Source of the DNA: Actinomycetes bacterium | GTDB lineage: Bacteria; Actinomycetota; CADDZG01; JAHWKV01 | Reading direction: 5' to 3' | NCBI GenBank assembly: GCA_029263075.1 | Contig: JAJCYE010000077.1 | Coordinates: forward strand, 1-41,534 | Length of the DNA: 41,534 bases | Shown here: positions 16,289 through 24,024 of the stretch, piece after piece | Layout of the letters: every line of letters begins with the position of its first letter | Position numbering within the stretch: position 1 is the first letter of the stretch | Made by a program: the position numbers and the translations under genes | Notes under the pieces: model-generated | The model's input: only the letters and a program-made list of their open reading frames with translations | What the model was told of the DNA's origin: nothing | Database searches by the model: none

Positions 16289-16318
16289 AAAAACCCCGCC
16301 TAAGGGCGGGGTTTTTTA
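16289..16318 (+). terminator. Rho-independent terminator of groES
   Basis: A CCCCGCC/GGCGGGG stem (16294-16300 with 16305-16311) and a 4-base loop are followed by six T. The A run before the stem could make it work for the opposite strand too, ending the M23 peptidase transcript. Confidence 0.95.
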
Positions 16319-16341
16319 ATGTCCACCTAAGCTCGGGCCGG

Positions 16342-17478
16342 TTAGATGTACTTCATGGGGTTCTGCGGGGTACCGTTCACCCGCACCTCGAAGTGCAGGT
16401 GGGAGCCGGTACACGACCCGCTACAGCCCACGTACCCGATTAATTGACCGCGGGAGACCTTGCCCCCGGAAACCACCTTCCGGCTCATGTGGGCGTAAAG
16501 CGTTACCACGCCGCCACCATGATCGATAAGGGTGCACAGACCGTAGCCGCTCCCGCAGGAGACCCCGAGCACGGTGCCGGCTTTGGAGGCACGGATCGGG
16601 TCGCCGGTGTTGCCGTCGAGGTCGACTCCGGTGTGGGCCCTTCCCCAGCGCCGGCCGAAGCTGGAGGTGACTCGACCCGTAACCGGCCGGACGAAGCCGG
16701 ACGAAGAGGTGGCACCGCCCTCGCCGGAGGCGCTGCTGCCGGATCCGCTGGAGGCGCTCTTGCGGAGTGCGGCTTCCAGGGTCCTGCTGTCCGCTTCCAG
16801 GCCGTCGACGTGCGCCTGCGTCTTGGCGATTTCTTTCTGCACCCCGGCCAGGGCTTTGGCCTTCTCGTCGCGGGCACCGTCAGCCAGGTCCTTGCGGGCC
16901 TTCAGCCAGTCCTTCTGGGCCGACAAGCTTCCCTTGATCTTGTTGAGCTCGCTCTGTTTGTCCACCAGTTCGGATCGCAGCCGGGAGGTGTCGATGATGA
17001 TCTTGGAGTCCTGCTCGGAGAACTTGCCCATCAAGAACTGCAGGCGGGTCAGTTCGACTATCGAGTCGGCGGAGAACAACATTGCTACCGACTCTGCGGG
17101 CCCCTGGACGTAAAGCCGGCGCGCCCGGGCGTTGGACGCGTCCGCCGCCTGCTTGAAGCGGGCCTGCGCCTCGTCGATCTGCGCCTGCATGGTGCGGATG
17201 TCGGACTCAAGCGACGAGATGTCGTGCTGGCCGGAAGCGATCTGCTTGTTCAGGCTGGCGATCTGGCGGTCCAGGTTGTCGACCTCTTTGGAGATCTCCG
17301 CCTCTTGACCCTTGGCGGCGGCGAGCCGCTTTTTGATCTCGGCGATCTGGGCCTTGGTGGCCTTGAGCTTCTCGGACTCGCCGGCGGCCTGAGAGGGGAA
17401 CACTGTAGAGGCGCTGATCAAAGAGCAGATCAGCGCGAGAAGAATCAGACGGGGCCAACGGGGTTTTGGGGGATGCAT
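16342..17478 (-). CDS. Secreted coiled-coil M23 peptidase (EnvC/NlpD-like)
   Basis: M23 metallopeptidases cut peptidoglycan cross-bridges, or in EnvC-like proteins activate amidases. The 378-aa protein has a signal peptide (to about residue 32, SQAAGES), then a long coiled coil (about 33-245, with AQIAEIKKRL and EVDNLDRQIASLNKQI), a Ser/Gly linker, and a C-terminal LytM domain. Both zinc motifs are present: HTGVDLDG (H-x3-D) and HLHF (HxH), so it is likely catalytically active. It probably acts at the division septum or cell wall. It has a strong promoter, just upstream of which an IS element has inserted. Confidence 0.92.
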   Translation of the reverse strand: MHPPKPRWPRLILLALICSLISASTVFPSQAAGESEKLKATKAQIAEIKKRLAAAKGQEAEISKEVDNLDRQIASLNKQIASGQHDISSLESDIRTMQAQIDEAQARFKQAADASNARARRLYVQGPAESVAMLFSADSIVELTRLQFLMGKFSEQDSKIIIDTSRLRSELVDKQSELNKIKGSLSAQKDWLKARKDLADGARDEKAKALAGVQKEIAKTQAHVDGLEADSRTLEAALRKSASSGSGSSASGEGGATSSSGFVRPVTGRVTSSFGRRWGRAHTGVDLDGNTGDPIRASKAGTVLGVSCGSGYGLCTLIDHGGGVVTLYAHMSRKVVSGGKVSRGQLIGYVGCSGSCTGSHLHFEVRVNGTPQNPMKYI

Positions 17479-17487
17479 CTGACAAGA

Positions 17488-17516
17488 AACCTAGGCCCGG
17501 CCGCGCGTAGTGTCAA
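17488..17516 (-). promoter_or_regulatory. Sigma-70-type promoter of the M23 peptidase gene
   Basis: On the minus strand, TTGACA (17516-17511), a 17-base spacer and TAGGTT (17493-17488). The start codon at 17478 is only 9 bases past the -10, so the transcript is nearly leaderless. The IS target duplication begins 7 bases beyond the -35. Confidence 0.8.
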
Positions 17517-17523
17517 GTTTCGC

Positions 17524-17531
17524 GGGCCTGC
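17524..17531. repeat. Target-site duplication, left copy
   Basis: GGGCCTGC, identical to 19394-19401 on the other side of the IS element. The match extends two bases (GG) because the element itself starts with GG. Confidence 0.85.
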
Positions 17532-17549
17532 GGTAGTGGGTCAGTTTCG
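17532..17549 (+). repeat. IS terminal inverted repeat, left
   Basis: GGTAGTGGGTCAGTTTCG; 17 of 18 bases match the inverted right end. Confidence 0.88.
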
Positions 17550-18410
17550 GCTCAAATTCTTTTCGGCGACTTCTAGAAGGCCCGCCATTTCGTTCAAAGT
17601 CCAGACGTGATCGGTGATACCAGCGGCCATTGCGGGCGTGGTGGGGTACTTTTTTGAAAGCGTCTTGTGGGGCCGTGCAAAGTTGTAGTGCATGAAGTGA
17701 AGGGCTACGGCGGCGCTCAGGTTCTCAAGCTTCTTTGTTAAGGCGTTGGTCAGCCGAGTGAAGCGGCGCATGCCCATTCGCATCGTGAGGTTCTGGCGCT
17801 CCACGTAGGAGGTCGAGACCTTCTTCATGTTTGGGTCGCCCACAACTCGCTTCTTCTCTACGCCTGTGCACTTAGCGGGGCTGTAGGACCGCTCGCCCTC
17901 TTTGGCGGATTCGCTCTTGTAGATCTTGTGAACGACCCCGTAATCAACGTCAGCACCGAAGGCGCTTTCTACTGCGTCCACGTAGAGCCTCAGGCCGTCT
18001 GTAGAGAGTTGAACCCGGTTGTTAAGCCTTGGGGCTAGGTCACGGACAAACGCCTCAGCATCGGCGGCTGAGCGCTCGCCTACCAGGAACGAGGGGACCA
18101 GCTTGGTCTCAGCGTCGATTGCGACCCAGGTCCAAACGTCGCCATAACCCTCCTGCCCTTGGTACTGTTCTGGAACGTTCTTTTGCTTGGCATAGCAGAA
18201 TGACCAAATCTCGTCGCACTCAAGACGCTTGCAAGTCAAACCCTGCATTTCGCCATCCATGAATTCGGAGCAAACCTTGCCCAGATCCACAAGCAACTTG
18301 GTCACGGTGTTCTTTGCAATGCCCGTAACGCGAACCGTTGCCCGGATCGACATTCCTTCAACGAGACAAGCGATTACCCCTGCTCGCTCCTCATTACTCA
18401 ACCTGTTCAT
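17541..18410 (-). CDS. IS1-family transposase, single open frame
   Basis: The DDE transposase catalyses element excision/insertion. Unlike classical IS1, which needs a frameshift between insA and insB, this 289-aa protein is one frame. It has an N-terminal helix-turn-helix (SIRATVRVTGIAKNTVTKLL) and then the catalytic triad: D66 in CDEIWSF, D138 in LSTDGLRLY and E204 in SYVERQNLTMR. The C-terminal HYNFARPHKTL segment is also IS1-like. The start at 18410 is chosen because TACAAT lies 7 bases upstream; an ATG at 18419 overlaps that -10. The C-terminal end of the gene lies within the left inverted repeat. Confidence 0.92.
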   Translation of the reverse strand: MNRLSNEERAGVIACLVEGMSIRATVRVTGIAKNTVTKLLVDLGKVCSEFMDGEMQGLTCKRLECDEIWSFCYAKQKNVPEQYQGQEGYGDVWTWVAIDAETKLVPSFLVGERSAADAEAFVRDLAPRLNNRVQLSTDGLRLYVDAVESAFGADVDYGVVHKIYKSESAKEGERSYSPAKCTGVEKKRVVGDPNMKKVSTSYVERQNLTMRMGMRRFTRLTNALTKKLENLSAAVALHFMHYNFARPHKTLSKKYPTTPAMAAGITDHVWTLNEMAGLLEVAEKNLSRN

Positions 18411-18417
18411 ACTGACC

Positions 18418-18423
18418 ATTGTA
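18418..18423 (-). promoter_or_regulatory. -10 element of the transposase gene
   Basis: TACAAT on the minus strand, 7 bases before the ATG at 18410. Confidence 0.5.
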
Positions 18424-18462
18424 AAGTAGAGGTATGACGCCTTTGGTCAGTTTGGAGTCAGC

Positions 18463-18888
18463 ATGAGAATCGAATGGGCATCAATCTGTCGCCAAATTCA
18501 GCAAACGCCGGACGGAATCATCTTGGTGCACCCGGGGCAGGACATGCTCTTTACTCCAAGCATGCCAATTGGGGTAAAGATCCCCGTCGCGCTAGCTGTA
18601 GTTGCCAACTTTGCGGAGCTGGATATCGGTAAAACGGATAAATTACGGCTACAGATCTTGGGGCCGGACCTCGATGTGGTGCAGGAAACCACGTGGACCG
18701 TTCCTGTTGAATCCGATTCGCAATTCTTTATTGAAGGCTGGGAAGGTAAGGCGATTCAGCCAGTCCCCGTAGTGTTCCAGGCTGAAAAAGAAGGGGTTTA
18801 CCTAATAAAGCTGAGTCTGGATGGAGACAAGCCCACGACGTTGCCCTATTTGGTACGCACTGACCTTCCCGTGAAACGTGATGTGTGA
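18463..18888 (+). CDS. DUF6941-like protein, IS passenger
   Basis: The 141-aa protein is divergent from the transposase and has a GGAG ribosome-binding site 5 bases before its ATG. The sequence opens MRIEWASICRQIQQTPDGIILVHPG and continues as a predicted all-beta sandwich with no signal peptide or membrane helix. It resembles the DUF6941 proteins (host-like small beta proteins of unknown function) from memory of the pattern; I am only moderately sure. Its last 87 bases overlap the convergent antitoxin gene. What it does for the element is unknown. Confidence 0.65.
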   Translation: MRIEWASICRQIQQTPDGIILVHPGQDMLFTPSMPIGVKIPVALAVVANFAELDIGKTDKLRLQILGPDLDVVQETTWTVPVESDSQFFIEGWEGKAIQPVPVVFQAEKEGVYLIKLSLDGDKPTTLPYLVRTDLPVKRDV

Positions 18889-19074
18889 CGCGTCGGTGTA
18901 TTTCAGGGGCGGCAGAGTGAGGGTGTCGTCGTCAGTAGCGTCGCCAACTATGGATGCAGCCAACTTGTTTAGGTCACGAGGACGTTTCCTCGTTTTGGCT
19001 GGCTGGCTGGCGTCAAAGCGCTTCATAGCCTGCTCTACAGTCCACTCCGAGACTTCGGCCTGCTCCTGATCCAT
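18802..19074 (-). CDS. Putative antitoxin (BrnA-like), IS passenger
   Basis: The 90-aa protein starts at the ATG (19074) that overlaps the toxin stop as TGATG, the usual coupled layout of type II pairs. It is acidic at the N-terminus (MDQEQAEVSEWTVEQAMKRF), then basic (KTRKRPRDL), and has a DDDTLTLPPLKYTD stretch like the toxin-wrapping region of BrnA-type antitoxins. The C-terminus runs convergently into the DUF6941-like gene and does not resemble a known DNA-binding tail. The assignment rests mostly on its position after the toxin. Confidence 0.55.
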   Translation of the reverse strand: MDQEQAEVSEWTVEQAMKRFDASQPAKTRKRPRDLNKLAASIVGDATDDDTLTLPPLKYTDASHITFHGKVSAYQIGQRRGLVSIQTQLY

Positions 19075-19340
19075 CACTTGATCCTCCACGCAGTGACACA
19101 GTCCCATATCCCATCTTGTCGGTCAATGGGCCGTGCATACACCAGAATACGGGTTCCATCCGAACTAGTGCCCTGAAGAAAGAACCGCCAACCGTAATCG
19201 GGGTGATTGTCCCAGCCAGACCTTTCGTCTGCGCCGCACAGAACGGCCTCTTTGATCATGCTCACTGTCAGTTGGTGCTTAGTCTTGATTTTCGCTTCTA
19301 TATCGGCATCAAACCGCAAGTCGGCTACCCACTCCTCCAT
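19074..19340 (-). CDS. Putative BrnT/DUF4258-like toxin, IS passenger
   Basis: The 88-aa protein has the small RelE-like layout: a helix with KIKTKHQLTVSMIKEAV, then beta strands with GWRFFLQGTSSDGTRILVYARPI and a final WDCVTAWRIK. BrnT and related RNase toxins share the K-x-x-H...v-x-x-eAv pattern, the regulated beta-sheet core and a closing Arg. Toxin-before-antitoxin order also matches BrnT-BrnA. A leaderless -10 precedes the ATG. It could instead be a non-toxic DUF4258 protein. Confidence 0.6.
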   Translation of the reverse strand: MEEWVADLRFDADIEAKIKTKHQLTVSMIKEAVLCGADERSGWDNHPDYGWRFFLQGTSSDGTRILVYARPIDRQDGIWDCVTAWRIK

Positions 19341-19346
19341 GCGAGT

Positions 19347-19352
19347 AGATTA
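19347..19352 (-). promoter_or_regulatory. -10 element of the toxin-antitoxin operon
   Basis: TAATCT on the minus strand, 6 bases before the ATG at 19340. Confidence 0.5.
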
Positions 19353-19375
19353 ACTTCCATTCCCTGCCTGCCAAT

Positions 19376-19393
19376 CGAAACTGACCCACTTCC
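19376..19393 (-). repeat. IS terminal inverted repeat, right
   Basis: Reads GGAAGTGGGTCAGTTTCG on the minus strand, one mismatch to the left end. Confidence 0.88.
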
Positions 19394-19401
19394 GGGCCTG
19401 C
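19394..19401. repeat. Target-site duplication, right copy
   Basis: GGGCCTGC, duplicate of 17524-17531. Confidence 0.85.
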
Positions 19402-19447
19402 GGCTGCGATCAGTTAAAGTCCTAGCTCAATACTTATGGAGGTTTTA

Positions 19448-19816
19448 GTGCGGGAAGTTCATCAGTACCTCGGCTTGGCAATCGGCGGAGTGTTCCTGCT
19501 GCTCTCCCTGTGGGGCCTGATCCAATGGATCGGCAACCGGGACCCCGGACCTTTTTATTACCGGCTGCTGGCGGTGGCCCAGGTGGGATTGGTACTCCAA
19601 CTCATCGTCGGGGTCATCATGTTCCTGGTGGTCCGCGACGGACCGGTCAACCCTCTCCACTTCATCTACGGTGGGTTCCCCATCTTGGTGCTGATGTTCG
19701 CCCACAAGTACTCGAAAAAGCTTGAGGGGCTGGAGTGGGTGGCCTTTGCCCTGGCCGGGCTGTTCATCTTCGGATTGCAGCTCAGGGGCTACATGACCGG
19801 CATGGAGATGGCCTAA
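19448..19816 (+). CDS. Small four-helix membrane protein, function unknown
   Basis: The 122-aa product is almost entirely hydrophobic, with about four membrane helices (YLGLAIGGVFLLLSLWGLI, LLAVAQVGLVLQLIVGVIMFLV, a third around FIYGGFPILVLMFA, and a fourth around WVAFALAGLFIFGLQL). Conserved-looking polar spots are the HFIYG and AHKYSKK segments. I place the start at GTG 19448, which has the Shine-Dalgarno TGGAGG 5 bases upstream; the ATG at 19436 overlaps that site. I do not recognise a family with a known role. The IS element sits about 50 bases upstream, so its original promoter region may be altered. Confidence 0.75.
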   Translation: MREVHQYLGLAIGGVFLLLSLWGLIQWIGNRDPGPFYYRLLAVAQVGLVLQLIVGVIMFLVVRDGPVNPLHFIYGGFPILVLMFAHKYSKKLEGLEWVAFALAGLFIFGLQLRGYMTGMEMA

Positions 19817-19832
19817 CTACAACCCGTTGTAG
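19817..19832. promoter_or_regulatory. 16-bp palindrome CTACAACCCGTTGTAG, possible operator
   Basis: The 7-bp arms are perfect with a 2-base centre, too small a loop for a hairpin. It lies right after the stop of the membrane protein gene and about 45 bases upstream of a likely guaB3 promoter (TATATATCTAG at 19878). It could bind a dimeric regulator. Confidence 0.4.
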
Positions 19833-19877
19833 GTGGCGTGCTTTTCCCCGACTTCCCCACAAGCCCTGAGTCAGTGG

Positions 19878-19890
19878 TATATATCTAGAT
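19878..19890 (+). promoter_or_regulatory. AT-rich -10 region upstream of guaB3
   Basis: TATATATCTAGAT stands out in GC-rich surroundings about 45-55 bases before the guaB3 start and offers several -10 matches. No clear -35. Confidence 0.4.
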
Positions 19891-19933
19891 CGGCCGCGTT
19901 CGGTACCGGCCCCCACAGATTGGAACCCTCACC

Positions 19934-21094
19934 TTGGATTCAGTTATCGGCATTGGCAAATCGGCCCGCCAGGCCTATGGATTCGACGACATCGCAATTG
20001 TCCCTTCCCGTCGCACCCGGGACCCCGACGACGTTGACATCTCCTGGGAGATCGACGCCTACCGTTTCGAGCTTCCTCTTATGGCCTCCGCCATGGACGC
20101 CGTGGTCTCCCCGGCGAGCGCGGTGACCATCGGCAAGCTGGGTGGCTTGGCTGTATTGAACCTTGAAGGCCTTCACAGCCGCTACGAGGATGCCGACGCG
20201 GTGCTGCAGGAGATCTCCGAACTCCCCACGGCGGCGGCCACCGCCCGGATGCAGGAGCTTTACCAGCAGCCGATCAAAGAGGACCTGATCGCCCGGTCCA
20301 TCTCGAAGATCAAGGCCGGAGGGGTCACCGCCGCCGCCAGCCTTACCCCCCAGAAGGTGTTGGAGTACGCCCACATCGTGCTGGAGGCGGAGTTGGACAT
20401 CCTGGTTATCCAGGGGACCGTGGTGTCGGCCGAGCACATGTCCACCCAGACCGAGCCACTGAACCTCAAAGAGTTCATCGCCACGTTCGACCTGCCTGTC
20501 ATCGTCGGTGGGTGCGCCTCTTACCAGCCGGCGCTGCACCTGATGCGGACCGGGGCCATCGGCATTCTGGTCGGTGTTGGGCCGGGCGCAGCGTGTACGT
20601 CGCGTCAGGTGCTGGGCATCGGGGTGCCGCAGGCAACCGCCATCGCCGACGCCGCCGGGGCCCGGATGCGCCACCTGGACGAAACCGGCCGGTACGTGCA
20701 GGTCATCGCCGACGGAGGAATGCGCACCGGTGGGGACATCGCCAAAGCCATCGCATGTGGCGCCGACGCCGTAATGATCGGTTCGCCGCTGGCCCGGGCC
20801 ACCGAGGCTCCGGGACGGGGCTTCCACTGGGGTATGGCCACCTTCCATTCCGGGCTTCCCCGGGGCGTGAGGATCGCCGCATCGCCTTTGGGCAGCGCCC
20901 AGCAGATCCTGACCGGACCCACCAGCCTGAACGACGGGACCATGAACCTCATGGGGGCCCTCAGGACCTCCATGGCGACCACCGGGTACGAGTCGGTCAA
21001 GGACTTCCAGAAGGCCGAAGTAGTGATCGCTCCGTCGATCAAGACCGAGGGCAAGTTCGCCCAGCAACACCAAGGGATCGTCGACTACACCTAG
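19934..21094 (+). CDS. guaB3: GuaB3-family IMP dehydrogenase-related protein (probable GMP reductase)
   Basis: The 386-aa TIM-barrel protein lacks the CBS domains of true IMP dehydrogenase and has the GuaB3 hallmarks: [17 protein letters not shown] at the N-terminus, [14 protein letters not shown], and the catalytic-cysteine loop [20 protein letters not shown]. The phosphate site is [30 protein letters not shown]. GuaB3 proteins have been reported as GMP reductases in actinobacteria; activity here is inferred from family. The TTG at 19934 is the first start that gives the family N-terminus; no strong ribosome-binding site precedes it. guaA follows about 100 bases downstream. Confidence 0.93.
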   Translation: MDSVIGIGKSARQAYGFDDIAIVPSRRTRDPDDVDISWEIDAYRFELPLMASAMDAVVSPASAVTIGKLGGLAVLNLEGLHSRYEDADAVLQEISELPTAAATARMQELYQQPIKEDLIARSISKIKAGGVTAAASLTPQKVLEYAHIVLEAELDILVIQGTVVSAEHMSTQTEPLNLKEFIATFDLPVIVGGCASYQPALHLMRTGAIGILVGVGPGAACTSRQVLGIGVPQATAIADAAGARMRHLDETGRYVQVIADGGMRTGGDIAKAIACGADAVMIGSPLARATEAPGRGFHWGMATFHSGLPRGVRIAASPLGSAQQILTGPTSLNDGTMNLMGALRTSMATTGYESVKDFQKAEVVIAPSIKTEGKFAQQHQGIVDYT

Positions 21095-21151
21095 AGTTGA
21101 TCGTCTCTACGGTGCCGGCCGAGCAGGTTGTGGCCGGACTCCCGGAGAGGG

Positions 21152-21173
21152 GACGGCGGGTTCTTCCGCCGTC
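21152..21173 (+). other. Stable hairpin between guaB3 and guaA
   Basis: GACGGCGG and CCGCCGTC pair around a 6-base loop. There is no T run after it, so it is not a typical terminator. It ends 8 bases before the guaA -10 and could attenuate read-through or affect promoter access. Confidence 0.45.
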
Positions 21174-21180
21174 TCCACGG

Positions 21181-21186
21181 TATCCT
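21181..21186 (+). promoter_or_regulatory. -10 element of guaA, leaderless layout
   Basis: TATCCT lies 8 bases before the ATG at 21195. It rules against the in-frame TTG at 21186. Confidence 0.5.
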
Positions 21187-21194
21187 TGGACCAC

Positions 21195-22793
21195 ATGACG
21201 TTCCAGGGCGATTTCGACACCATTCTTGTGGTCGATTTCGGGGCACAGTACTCCAAGCTCATCGCCCGGCGGGTCCGCGAGTGCCACGTGCTTTCCGAGA
21301 TCGTGCCCCACGATGTGACCGCCGCCGAAATCTCCGAACGGCGCCCCAAAGGACTGATCCTCTCCGGCGGCCCCAGCAGCGTCTACGAACCCGGCGCTCC
21401 CGCCATTGACCCCGGTTTGTTCGAGTTGGGCATCCCGGTTCTCGGCATCTGTTACGGCCACCAGGTGATGGCTTCGTCCATGGGGGGCGTGGTTGCCAGG
21501 GGCACCCAGGGCGAGTTCGGCAAAGCTGATTTGAGTGCTACCGGCGGCATGCTGTTCGATGCGCTGCCGCTGGAGCAGCAGGTCTGGATGAGCCACAACG
21601 ACGCAGTCTCCGAGGTCCCCGCCGGATTCAGAGCGGTGGCAAGCACCACGAACTGCCCGGTAGCCGCGATGGAGGACACCGAACGTGGCTTGTTCGGGGT
21701 CCAGTTCCACCCGGAGGTGGTGCACACCCCCCACGGGACCGAGGTCATCCGCAAGTTCGTGCACAACGCCTGCGACTGCCTTCCCAACTGGACCGCCACC
21801 GGGGTCATTGAAGCGGTGGTCGACCAGATCCGGGCCCAGGTGGGCGACAGCCGGGCGGTCTGCGGCCTGTCCGGCGGGGTTGACTCGGCGGTGGCGGCGG
21901 CGTTGGTCCACAAAGCTATCGGCGACCAGTTGACCTGCATCTTCGTCGACCACGGCATGATGCGGGCCAACGAGGCCGAGAAGGTGGTGGACACTTTCGG
22001 CCGGCACATGGGCATGGAGTTGATCCACGTTAAGGCGCAGGACCGGTTCCTGAGCAAGCTGGCGGAGGTCTCCGAACCTGAAACCAAACGCAAAATCATA
22101 GGCACGGAGTTCATCCGGGTTTTCGAAGAAGTTGCCTCCGAAGTCGGGCTGCGGGCCCGGATGGCCCCGGACGGCACACCCATCGCCGAGGATGGCAAGC
22201 CGGTGGGGTTCCTGGTCCAAGGGACCCTCTATCCGGACGTCATTGAGTCCGGGGGAACCAACGCCGCGGCGGCGGTTATCAAGTCCCACCACAACGTTGG
22301 CGGGCTGCCCAAGGACATGAAGTTTGAGCTGGTGGAGCCCCTCCGGAACCTGTTCAAGGACGAGGTCCGCAAGATCGGCGAGGAGTTGGGCCTGCCCGAG
22401 GAGATGGTTTGGCGCCAGCCGTACCCGGGGCCCGGACTGGCCGTGCGGATCATTGGGGACATCACCGCCGAGCGGCTGGACATGGTGCGGGCTGCCGACG
22501 CCATCGTCATCGAAGAGGTCAAAAGGGCCGGTCTGTACCGGGAGTTGTGGCAGTCGTTTGCGGTTCTGTTGACCGTACGTTCGGTGGGGGTGCAGGGTGA
22601 CTCCCGATCCTACGGACACCCGGTGATCATCCGGGCGGTGACCTCGGAGGACGCCATGACCGCCGACTGGGCCCCCCTGCCATACGAGTTGCTGGGCCGG
22701 ATGGCCAACCGGATTGTGGCCGAGGTCCCCGGGGTCAACCGGGTGGCCTACGACATCACCTCCAAACCCCCGGGCACCATCGAGTGGGAGTAG
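21195..22793 (+). CDS. guaA: GMP synthase (glutamine-hydrolysing)
   Basis: GuaA aminates XMP to GMP with ATP and glutamine. The N-terminal class I amidotransferase has the nucleophile in GICYGHQVM and the His-Glu pair in [11 protein letters not shown]. The ATP-pyrophosphatase domain has the P-loop [18 protein letters not shown]. The C-terminal dimerisation domain ends with the conserved [18 protein letters not shown]. Length (532 aa) is normal. It adjoins guaB3, as in other actinobacteria, so guanine nucleotide synthesis and recycling are encoded together. Confidence 0.97.
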   Translation: MTFQGDFDTILVVDFGAQYSKLIARRVRECHVLSEIVPHDVTAAEISERRPKGLILSGGPSSVYEPGAPAIDPGLFELGIPVLGICYGHQVMASSMGGVVARGTQGEFGKADLSATGGMLFDALPLEQQVWMSHNDAVSEVPAGFRAVASTTNCPVAAMEDTERGLFGVQFHPEVVHTPHGTEVIRKFVHNACDCLPNWTATGVIEAVVDQIRAQVGDSRAVCGLSGGVDSAVAAALVHKAIGDQLTCIFVDHGMMRANEAEKVVDTFGRHMGMELIHVKAQDRFLSKLAEVSEPETKRKIIGTEFIRVFEEVASEVGLRARMAPDGTPIAEDGKPVGFLVQGTLYPDVIESGGTNAAAAVIKSHHNVGGLPKDMKFELVEPLRNLFKDEVRKIGEELGLPEEMVWRQPYPGPGLAVRIIGDITAERLDMVRAADAIVIEEVKRAGLYRELWQSFAVLLTVRSVGVQGDSRSYGHPVIIRAVTSEDAMTADWAPLPYELLGRMANRIVAEVPGVNRVAYDITSKPPGTIEWE

Positions 22794-22839
22794 GCGTTTG
22801 TGGGGCCCCAGACGGCCCGCTAGGACAACGGCCGAGTCG

Positions 22840-24024
22840 GTGAGGAGCCGCCTGCTGGGGGTCGTGGTAGCGCTGGCCCTGCTTGCGGGCTGCGGACAGG
22901 ACCCGGCTCCGGCCTCCGGTGACGATACCGTCCCTCCCGGCGGCGACGGGCTGCAGGGCGAGCCCCGGCTTGAGAAGATCGGTTCGTTCGACCGGCCTAT
23001 CTATGTGACTTCCCCCCCGGGCGACAAGCGGGTTTTCGTTGTCGAGCAGGAGGGCCGGGTGGTAGAGGTGGTCGACGGCAAAGCCAAACAGCTACCCTTC
23101 ATCGATATCACCAACCGGGTGGGCTGCTGCGGCGAGAGGGGGCTGTTCTCGGTTGCCTTCGCCCCCGATTACGCCGACGGCGGGCTGCTGTACCTGAGTT
23201 ACACCAACAAAGACGGAGACAGCCGGATCGACGAGTACCGGGTCGATCCAGCGGACCCGGACCGGGTGGACCCCGCCAGCCGCCGGGAGATCCTGGCGGT
23301 CGAGCAACCCTTTTCTAACCACAACGGCGGGCTGGTCGCCTTCGACCCCTCCGGGAGGTTGATGATCGGCCTGGGCGACGGCGGCGGCGCCGGGGACCCC
23401 GGCGACCGGGCTCAGGACCTGGACACCCTGCTGGGCAAACTCCTGCGAATCGATCCGGCCGGCCGGTCTGGGAACCGGGCCTACGGCATCCCGGCCGATA
23501 ACCCGTTCGCCGGCGGGTCCGGCGCCCGGCCCGAGATCTGGGCCTACGGACTGCGCAACCCCTGGCGCTGGTCTTTTGATCCCGAGACCGGCGACCTGTT
23601 GGTGGGCGATGTCGGCCAGAACTCGGTGGAGGAGATCAACTTCGTCGCCCCGGCGGATCAGCCCGGGGCGAACTACGGCTGGCCCAAATATGAAGGGGAC
23701 GATGAGTACAAAGGGAACGCCCGGATCGACGAGTCACGCCTGATCCCCCCGATTTTCACCTACCCGAACTCATCCGGGAACTGTTCGGTAACCGGGGGCG
23801 GCGTCTACCGGGGGAGCGTGGCCGAGCTTGAGGGCTACTACCTGTTCGCCGACTTCTGCGGCGGTGTGGTGCAGGGATTTAAGGTCCAGGGGGGCCGGGC
23901 CTCGGAATACAGGTCATTCGACAGGCTGAACGCATCCAACCTCTCGTCCTTCGGGGTCGACTCCGCAGGGGAGATGTACATCACATCTTTGGGCGGTGAC
24001 GTCTACCGCATTACTGCGGGGTGA
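22840..24024 (+). CDS. PQQ-type glucose/sorbosone dehydrogenase-like lipoprotein
   Basis: The 394-aa protein has a lipoprotein signal (VRSRLLGVVVALALLAGCGQ, lipobox LAGC), so it is exported and lipid-anchored. The rest is a six-bladed propeller of the GSDH family: IYVTSPPGDKRVFVVEQEGRV, GCCGERGLFSVAFAPDY, FSNHNGGLVAFDPSGRLMIGLGDGGGAGDP, EIWAYGLRNPWRWSFDP and GDVGQNSVEEIN. Such proteins oxidise aldose sugars with PQQ and calcium, but many actinobacterial members have no tested substrate. GTG 22840 is chosen because it starts the signal peptide; longer starts would enter guaA. The 3' end overlaps the next, convergent gene by 14 bases. Confidence 0.88.
   Translation: MRSRLLGVVVALALLAGCGQDPAPASGDDTVPPGGDGLQGEPRLEKIGSFDRPIYVTSPPGDKRVFVVEQEGRVVEVVDGKAKQLPFIDITNRVGCCGERGLFSVAFAPDYADGGLLYLSYTNKDGDSRIDEYRVDPADPDRVDPASRREILAVEQPFSNHNGGLVAFDPSGRLMIGLGDGGGAGDPGDRAQDLDTLLGKLLRIDPAGRSGNRAYGIPADNPFAGGSGARPEIWAYGLRNPWRWSFDPETGDLLVGDVGQNSVEEINFVAPADQPGANYGWPKYEGDDEYKGNARIDESRLIPPIFTYPNSSGNCSVTGGGVYRGSVAELEGYYLFADFCGGVVQGFKVQGGRASEYRSFDRLNASNLSSFGVDSAGEMYITSLGGDVYRITAG

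Larger units (their letters stand above)
17532..19393. mobile_element. IS1-family element with passenger genes, 1862 bp
   Basis: The ends are inverted repeats of 18 bases with one mismatch: GGTAGTGGGTCAGTTTCG at 17532-17549, matched by the complement of 19376-19393. They are flanked by an 8-bp direct repeat, GGGCCTGC. The element carries a single-frame IS1-type transposase (minus strand), a DUF6941-like gene (plus) and a toxin-antitoxin pair (minus). Base composition is clearly less GC-rich than the flanks. It is larger than a basic IS1 because of the passengers. Intact ends, duplication and reading frame suggest a recent, possibly still active, insertion. Confidence 0.9.

Noticed and set aside
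16444-17610. 388-codon plus-strand frame opposite the M23 peptidase
   Set aside because: The minus strand carries a signal peptide, coiled coil and both zinc motifs plus a promoter; the plus frame is its mirror.
17532-19393. Composite transposon or prophage remnant
   Set aside because: There is one transposase and one pair of ends with a simple 8-bp duplication; no phage structural or integrase genes are present.
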